Shown here: positions 15,509 through 20,190 of the stretch, one piece after another
How positions within the stretch are numbered: the stretch's first letter is position 1
Layout of the letters: the number at the start of each line of letters is the position of its first letter
Notes under the pieces: model-generated
The model's database searches: none
What the model was told of the DNA's origin: nothing
Seen by the model: only the letters and a program-made list of their open reading frames with translations
Assembly: GCA_913040875.1 (NCBI GenBank)
Contig: CAJWHX010000005.1
Location: forward strand, 1 to 20,190
Direction of reading: 5' to 3'
Source: an uncultured Pseudomonadota bacterium
GTDB taxonomy: Bacteria; Myxococcota; UBA796
DNA: 20,190 nt
Made by a program: the position numbers and the translations under genes

Positions 15509-16351
15509 ATGAGCATGACCCCAGAAAATATCGTAAAAATCAACGAACTCTTAAACAACAACGTCACTTTCATGAAACAAGCATTCGAGCTATGTGAAAC
15601 GCTTATCAAAACGGAAGAAGATGTCTGTACAATATTTGGTCTTCCAAGTGAGGGAGTCAATCTCGAATCTTTTGATGAGTTGCTTATCTTCTTTGAAGAA
15701 CGCGACGGTGATATCGACTTCCCTGATGAAAAGTACTGTAATATGGCCGCTTATATTGAAACAAAAGTGACAATATTACGTGGTAAAGCAGAAAGTATCA
15801 CAGATTGGGGCTACTATGAGACGATGGTGAGCATTGTCCCTTCACTGACAACCCAGTTCATCAACTTGAAAAGATTGGTTCTAGAACGCTTGGCTCTCAA
15901 TGAATCGCCTGAATGGTTGGGACAGTTGGAAAACTTAGAAGATCTCAACTTAAACTATAGTGTCTTCTCAGATGAGATTGGCAATCTTACGAAGCTTAAA
16001 AAACTGGAATTGTGTGATCTCTACATCGAAACCTTTCCAAGTTGGATGACCGGTTTGACCAATCTGGAGTCGATATGGATGAATTGTAATGAGATCCGTT
16101 CTATTCCAGCGTCTATCGATCAGTTGACCAAGTTGAAAACCTTAGACCTAGGTTGGAATCCAATACAAAGTTTACCCGATTCTTTTGGAAACTTAACAGC
16201 ACTGACCCACCTCGACCTGCGTAGTACTGAACTCACGTCTTTACCTGAATCATTTGCAAACCTGACCAATCTTGAGACGCTTTATCTTCCATTAAAAAGC
16301 AAAGATCTTCTGATTGACAAGATTGGTGATTTACCGGTAACCTGGAGTTAA
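15509..16351 (+). CDS. Leucine-rich repeat protein with shared helical head (C'), 280 aa
   Basis: The head lies at residues 7-45 (VKINELLNNNVTFMKQAFEL then VCTIFGLP). About six leucine-rich repeats of the 23-residue bacterial type run from about 118 to 262, with clear consensus units such as LKTLDLGWNPIQSLPDSFGN and LTHLDLRSTELTSLPESFAN. LRR solenoids bind proteins through their concave face. There is no signal peptide and no catalytic domain. The protein ends soon after the last repeat without a capping domain. AGGA sits just before ATG 15509. A gap of only 32 bases leads to the next gene, so the two are probably co-transcribed. Confidence 0.85.
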   Translation: MSMTPENIVKINELLNNNVTFMKQAFELCETLIKTEEDVCTIFGLPSEGVNLESFDELLIFFEERDGDIDFPDEKYCNMAAYIETKVTILRGKAESITDWGYYETMVSIVPSLTTQFINLKRLVLERLALNESPEWLGQLENLEDLNLNYSVFSDEIGNLTKLKKLELCDLYIETFPSWMTGLTNLESIWMNCNEIRSIPASIDQLTKLKTLDLGWNPIQSLPDSFGNLTALTHLDLRSTELTSLPESFANLTNLETLYLPLKSKDLLIDKIGDLPVTWS

Positions 16352-16383
16352 GTTCTAACATAACAAAACGCACGGAAGACAAC

Positions 16384-17736
16384 ATGACATTTGAAACGCT
16401 AATACGCCAGTTGAACTTGACCGAAGCAAACCTACGGAAAAAATTGAATAAACTCTATGTACTAGAGGATTCACAGTTCAAGACGATACCTGAACTACTC
16501 GATGTCTTATTGACTAAGGAACCAGAGAAAATCTTAAAATCCTGTACGGTTAAAGAATTGAAAAACTTGCTCAAATTGATGGGAGAATCTGGGTCTGGTG
16601 GGAAGTCAGCTCTGATTGATCGAATCTTGGAAAACTGCGAATCCAGTGCTTTACCAGAAGATGGACCTGCATTTAAAATCTTCTCCTTGCTGTCTGCAAG
16701 TCCTGAACAAAATGCTCAAGGTTTTGTTCTGTTTGAATCCTTACCATCCGATACCCAAACGGAGATATTGAGTCATACGACGATTGAACAACGAGACGGC
16801 AGGAGTGCATACGTAGCACCATCGGGACTCTCTGTATCACCTTTCTTTATTTGGAAGATGCACCTTCTAGCCAACAGTGAGTCCTTTCAAAAAAGTACGA
16901 AAATGGCCATTGATGTCTTTGAAAATTGCTTTAATCAAGACACGCTTCAGTTGATTGCAAAAAGATGTCAGCATGTCAAAGAAATGCGCATGTATTTCTT
17001 GTCAAAGAATGCATTTGTAGCCGATGACTTCTATTCTCAACTCTCGAAGCTGTACACAAAGGGTGTCTTGAATGAAAAATATGTCCCCTTCATTGCCAAA
17101 ATATCGGACGTAGAATCTCTGACGGTCATCGGGTCTTGTAGTGATTCGTATTATGACGACGTGAGACTGAAATTGGATGAATTGATTGGAAAATACGACA
17201 CCTGTGAGTACATGTTGCTGAATCGTGTAGCCCACATCAACTGGGCGGATACCTTCCCATCCTTAACATCGCTCACAATTAAAGATTCTGATAAAATCCT
17301 AACCATGACATTGGACCTACCAAAACTTGAGCAGGTACACTTAGAAGGTCTCTCACGACTGCGAACGCTAGCGATAAAATCAACAATCAAAGCACTGTCT
17401 TTTGCTACATGTTCAAGTCTTCAGACATTTCACATCAACACCAAATCCCTGAGTAAATTGTCCTTGGATAAGATTCATGGTGGCTTTGCCTCGAAAACAC
17501 ATTTGAAGTCGAATAGAACCATCAAAAAATTCTTTAAAGACCTATCTGACGATCGCATTTATTTACAGGCTCAAGGGGAAGTGTTCAGAGGAGAGTTAGA
17601 TGACTCGAGCCCTTATTATGATGAGGTCAATGAATACCTGGGTGGAAATTCAGAGTTTGTCGAAGAGTGTCCGTTAGCGTTTCAATGGGAAGGTGATATA
17701 TACATTTTCTCCAAAACCGCCTTTTCAAGGTGTTGA
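16384..17736 (+). CDS. SAP-motif protein with shared helical head (A'), 450 aa, possibly truncated by frameshift
   Basis: The layout repeats that of the protein starting at 11188: an N-terminal helical region, a SAP motif at about 55-84 (VKELKNLLKLMGESGSGGKS), the head at about 97-130 (FKIFSLLSASPEQNAQGFVL), then irregular leucine-rich strands (LTSLTIKDSDKILTMTLDLP, LEQVHLEGLSRLRTLAIKST, LQTFHINTKSLSKLSL at about 290-365). An IKKFFKDLSDDRIYLQAQGE segment follows and parallels IKHYFKEQRLHHVIIISEGQ in the longer paralog. The product is about 190 residues shorter than that paralog, and a following open frame begins inside its last codons, which suggests an interrupted gene. Whether the SAP motif still binds DNA is untested. 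Function unknown. Confidence 0.72.
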   Translation: MTFETLIRQLNLTEANLRKKLNKLYVLEDSQFKTIPELLDVLLTKEPEKILKSCTVKELKNLLKLMGESGSGGKSALIDRILENCESSALPEDGPAFKIFSLLSASPEQNAQGFVLFESLPSDTQTEILSHTTIEQRDGRSAYVAPSGLSVSPFFIWKMHLLANSESFQKSTKMAIDVFENCFNQDTLQLIAKRCQHVKEMRMYFLSKNAFVADDFYSQLSKLYTKGVLNEKYVPFIAKISDVESLTVIGSCSDSYYDDVRLKLDELIGKYDTCEYMLLNRVAHINWADTFPSLTSLTIKDSDKILTMTLDLPKLEQVHLEGLSRLRTLAIKSTIKALSFATCSSLQTFHINTKSLSKLSLDKIHGGFASKTHLKSNRTIKKFFKDLSDDRIYLQAQGEVFRGELDDSSPYYDEVNEYLGGNSEFVEECPLAFQWEGDIYIFSKTAFSRC

Positions 17737-18164
17737 GGTCTGAGATTCAGACCCAATCTGTTCCTGCGGAATGGTGTCACTCAAATGGTTTTGACGCTGC
17801 ATATCGTATCCAAGAGTGTGGGGTAGACTTACACAGATTTGATGAAGATGGGTTGGATGTCGTCGCGCTAACCTGTAATTACTCTTCACAGATGTCATGG
17901 GGAGATGATCAATTACTAAACATCGACTCTCCAATCTTCCATGATTACCAAACGGTCCATCCCTTATACGCAGTGTTGAATTCTGTTATTGAACAAGTTT
18001 TCTGGCAAGTATTTTTTGATGACAGAGAACTCAAATCATCCGAAGTTGGAGATCCATGCATCTTAAGTTTCAGCACACAAGGATGGCTGTCTTGTTATTC
18101 CTCAAAGGAGGTACAGCAGTTACTCGATGCTGTAAAGAAACACAAATATCCTGTAGACGAGTAA
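17730..18164 (+). CDS. 144-residue open frame, possible detached C-terminal part of the preceding protein
   Basis: The frame can begin at GTG 17730, overlapping the previous stop in GTGTTGA, with no Shine-Dalgarno sequence. The product has a plausible composition but no recognised domain. Its end (YSSKEVQQLLDAVKK) resembles the end of the 637-residue paralog (YCTDEELKRIQAVLL), and adding its length to the preceding 450 residues comes close to that paralog. The simplest reading is one ancestral gene split by a frameshift near 17720-17735, either a mutation, an assembly error or, less likely, recoding. The alternative is a genuine separate gene translated by coupling. Confidence 0.55.
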   Translation: MLRSEIQTQSVPAEWCHSNGFDAAYRIQECGVDLHRFDEDGLDVVALTCNYSSQMSWGDDQLLNIDSPIFHDYQTVHPLYAVLNSVIEQVFWQVFFDDRELKSSEVGDPCILSFSTQGWLSCYSSKEVQQLLDAVKKHKYPVDE

Positions 18165-18305
18165 CATTCTGTGATTGCACTGGTTGGTTTCAATTCCATC
18201 AGATTGAGACTTGTTTTGATGGACACAGTGAAATAATCCGTATTCACCAAAAAAACACTACCCACTACCAACTTTTGATACAATGGTCTCACTCTGGGAG
18301 GATAC

Positions 18306-19448
18306 ATGAACGAGAATATTATTGGCTTATTATCAGGTGATAACGCGGACTTTATTCAGCAAGGGCTGGAATTAATAAAGGGGCTGAATCCCACTTCTGC
18401 AGAAGCGTTGTTTGCACTGTTGGGTATTCCTTCTGACAAAAGCAATCCAACCGACTTCGAGATGCACTTCAAAGAGTATCCCTGCCGAGGTTTGGTTTTA
18501 CAAGAACTGTACCTGATGCTTGAATCCTTCGGTACCACATGGGCACTTGAGCGCGAACGTACTTTTGACATCAATCTAGATCAATACGATGGTCGTCCCT
18601 TTACCTATTGGATTGATACCGTTCCCAAAGCCTTCTATGAATATTGGGAAGCCAACGGTGGCATTCAGCAAAATGATGGTCTTTTTCAGTTTATTTATGG
18701 TTTGACAAGCAGTGATAACTGGCCGGAAGAAGCAAAAAAACACATTTCATCCGATAGACCGATGACATTAGAAGAGGCTCGAGCTACACTGGTAAAAATG
18801 AGAGAAGATGAGTGGATGTCCGGAAATCTGCCCGAAAATATCCCTGATGAGGCTTTTATCTTCCCCACAGAACACGGCATCTACCAGTTCAACAAAGTGG
18901 ACCATGATTGGATCATGTTTTTGAATCCCGATCCAGAAGTGGAAGTTTTCGTGAGCGAACGCTACGCCTGTTCTGAGTGGGATGCAAAAACAAGATCTGT
19001 AATTTGTAAAACCTTCTTGAAGGATCTTGGAGACACCTTCCCCAATACATGGAAGCATATCCAGACAACGTTTGGAGTCGAACTTCGCGAAGAGGAATAC
19101 TTCATGAACTCTTGGCAATCGGAAAAAGCGTCTCTCGGATGTAGCATAACGCTGAAGGGACCGTTTGATATGAATAAGTTTGCAATTCAATCGAAAGTGG
19201 ACCACTACAATGGCATTGTCTTGACAGATGAGAGTTTCTCGTATGACAAGAAACCGCTGAAAGGAGATTGGCAATGCAATTCTGCCAACCCCTATCCACC
19301 CTCCCTACACAAAGGCTTGCCACATACCATGTTTGTCAAAAAGTTGGACACTGGAGAACACTTCGCCATCGATCCCACAACCAAAGAGTGGACTCCTCCC
19401 AATGAAGGCGACTTTGATCCGTTTGGAGACGATTCTCCCTTCAAGTGA
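18306..19448 (+). CDS. Head-domain paralog with aromatic-rich body (B'), 380 aa
   Basis: The head is at residues 4-41 (IIGLLSGDNADFIQQGLELI then AEALFALLGI). Residues 81-115 (ERERTFDINLDQYDGRPFTY, then AFYEYWE) match the paralog starting at 13752. A longer C-terminal region follows with many Trp and Phe residues and the end EWTPPNEGDFDPFGDDSPFK. No membrane helix, signal peptide or catalytic motif is seen. GGAGG five bases before the ATG at 18306 is one of the best ribosome sites in the window. The preceding gap of 141 bases is longer than others in the run and contains TACAAT near 18280, so it may have its own promoter. Function unknown. Confidence 0.8.
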   Translation: MNENIIGLLSGDNADFIQQGLELIKGLNPTSAEALFALLGIPSDKSNPTDFEMHFKEYPCRGLVLQELYLMLESFGTTWALERERTFDINLDQYDGRPFTYWIDTVPKAFYEYWEANGGIQQNDGLFQFIYGLTSSDNWPEEAKKHISSDRPMTLEEARATLVKMREDEWMSGNLPENIPDEAFIFPTEHGIYQFNKVDHDWIMFLNPDPEVEVFVSERYACSEWDAKTRSVICKTFLKDLGDTFPNTWKHIQTTFGVELREEEYFMNSWQSEKASLGCSITLKGPFDMNKFAIQSKVDHYNGIVLTDESFSYDKKPLKGDWQCNSANPYPPSLHKGLPHTMFVKKLDTGEHFAIDPTTKEWTPPNEGDFDPFGDDSPFK

Positions 19449-19499
19449 AAGGAATTTTAACGAGCGCTCCTTGGACGATACATTCTCAACTTTCATTTT

Positions 19500-20190
19500 T
19501 CATTCTATGAGGCACACTCCAAAATGACTTCTCAATACTTCAATTTGATATGACGATAAGTTATTGGCTCCAACATAGAAGTATTGAAGTCGTTCAGTTG
19601 GGATAAATGAAGCTTTGATCTCTGTTATGTTGTTGCTATGGGCATATAGAAACTGAAGTTTGGTAAGTTGATTCAAGGTGCTTGGAAGCTGTGCCAATCG
19701 ATTCCCACCCAAATGTAGTGTGTGGATCTCCCCACAATCACCGATACTATCCGGTATGTAAACAAGTCGATTTGCGCCTAAATTAACCTTCTCCAACTGA
19801 GAGCACCGTCCGATTGTTTCTGGTATCCTTTGGATTTCATTTCTTTGACAGGACAGTCTTTTCAATGAACAACATCCTCCGATTTCATTGGGAATATCTG
19901 TCAGTCGATTGTTATCGAGCGACAACTCTTCCAGTTGTGTCAGATAGCCGATACCTTTTGGCAACGATGTAATGTTGTTCTTTTGAACGACGAGCGTCTG
20001 TAACTTTCGCAGACGTCCAATTCCTTCAGGCAAAGCAGATAGACCACACCCAACCAGTTCTAGGCTCTGTAAATTGGTTAGTTCTAAAATCCCAGTCGGA
20101 AGATGATGCCCCCCTAATGTTTCTTGTATGACAAAGAGTGAACTGGTTTGTTGTGCCCAATCCACACCTCTGTGTGCCAAGGCTCCCAAC
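19500..20190 (-). CDS. Leucine-rich repeat protein, C-terminal part, cut by right edge
   Basis: The frame is open to the right edge, so the true start lies outside. At least 229 residues are present, almost wholly made of about eight regular 23-residue leucine-rich repeats, for example LQTLVVQKNNITSLPKGIGY, LEELSLDNNRLTDIPNEIGG and IHTLHLGGNRLAQLPSTLNQ. The array is closed by a less regular end (YFYVGANNLSSYQIEVLRSH). Repeats are far more regular than in the rightward paralogs. It is convergent with the gene ending at 19448, with 51 bases between stops and only a weak AAGGA/TCCTT dyad (around 19450-19472) there. The missing N-terminus may carry the same helical head, but this cannot be seen. 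Confidence 0.87.
   Translation of the reverse strand, partial: LGALAHRGVDWAQQTSSLFVIQETLGGHHLPTGILELTNLQSLELVGCGLSALPEGIGRLRKLQTLVVQKNNITSLPKGIGYLTQLEELSLDNNRLTDIPNEIGGCCSLKRLSCQRNEIQRIPETIGRCSQLEKVNLGANRLVYIPDSIGDCGEIHTLHLGGNRLAQLPSTLNQLTKLQFLYAHSNNITEIKASFIPTERLQYFYVGANNLSSYQIEVLRSHFGVCLIE

Noticed and set aside
17715..17740. Programmed ribosomal frameshift between the two SAP-family frames
   Set aside because: No X-XXY-YYZ heptamer, upstream Shine-Dalgarno stimulator or downstream stem is visible; mutation or error is simpler.
1..20190. tRNA, rRNA, CRISPR array, transposase, integrase or attachment repeats
   Set aside because: None was recognised on either strand by eye; the island has no visible mobility genes or flanking direct repeats.

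Overview
The window looks like a chromosomal stretch from an uncultured or little-studied Gram-negative bacterium of moderate-to-low GC. Two putative secreted lipoproteins suggest a Myxococcota or other deltaproteobacterial-type lineage. One is an NHL propeller with an Asp/Thr/Glu-rich linker after the lipid-acceptor cysteine, the other has calcium-loop-like DxDGDG motifs. That placement is an inference from protein style, not from a marker gene.

Left part (1-4219) is purine catabolism. A PuuD-type membrane urate oxidase, cut by the left edge, runs leftward. Diverging from it are a malate synthase A-like protein and guanine deaminase GuaD. Guanine would go to xanthine (GuaD) and urate to 5-hydroxyisourate (PuuD). 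Glyoxylate released at the end of urate/allantoin breakdown would be condensed with acetyl-CoA by the malate synthase-like enzyme. Xanthine dehydrogenase and the allantoin steps are not in the window.

Middle part (4280-8655) holds a small two-helix membrane protein with a possible PH-like domain and a leftward three-gene ABC operon (two FtsX/MacB-type permeases and a LolD/MacB-type ATPase). Diverging from that operon is a compact metal-response unit: an ArsR/SmtB-family repressor with a CxCxCC cluster and a perfect inverted repeat upstream, overlapping by ATGA a 48-residue peptide with 11 cysteines that resembles a metallothionein.

Next (8847-10771) is a leftward pair encoding a six-blade NHL propeller lipoprotein and a protein with Asp-rich calcium-loop-like motifs.

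The right half (11188-20190) is an accessory island. Six or seven rightward genes share, recognisably or weakly, a short helical head of the form LLxxxxxFxQQGLxLLExL, followed by different bodies: SAP motif plus irregular leucine-rich strands, canonical leucine-rich repeats, or an unrecognised aromatic-rich domain. They fall into three paralogous pairs in the order A-B-C-C'-A'-B', interrupted by a leftward ankyrin-like gene. A C-terminal piece after A' suggests a frameshift, and a leftward leucine-rich-repeat gene runs off the right edge. The function of the island is unknown. A family of diversifying protein-binding factors (recognition, immunity or effector-like) is a hypothesis only. No rRNA, tRNA, CRISPR array, transposase or integrase was recognised.
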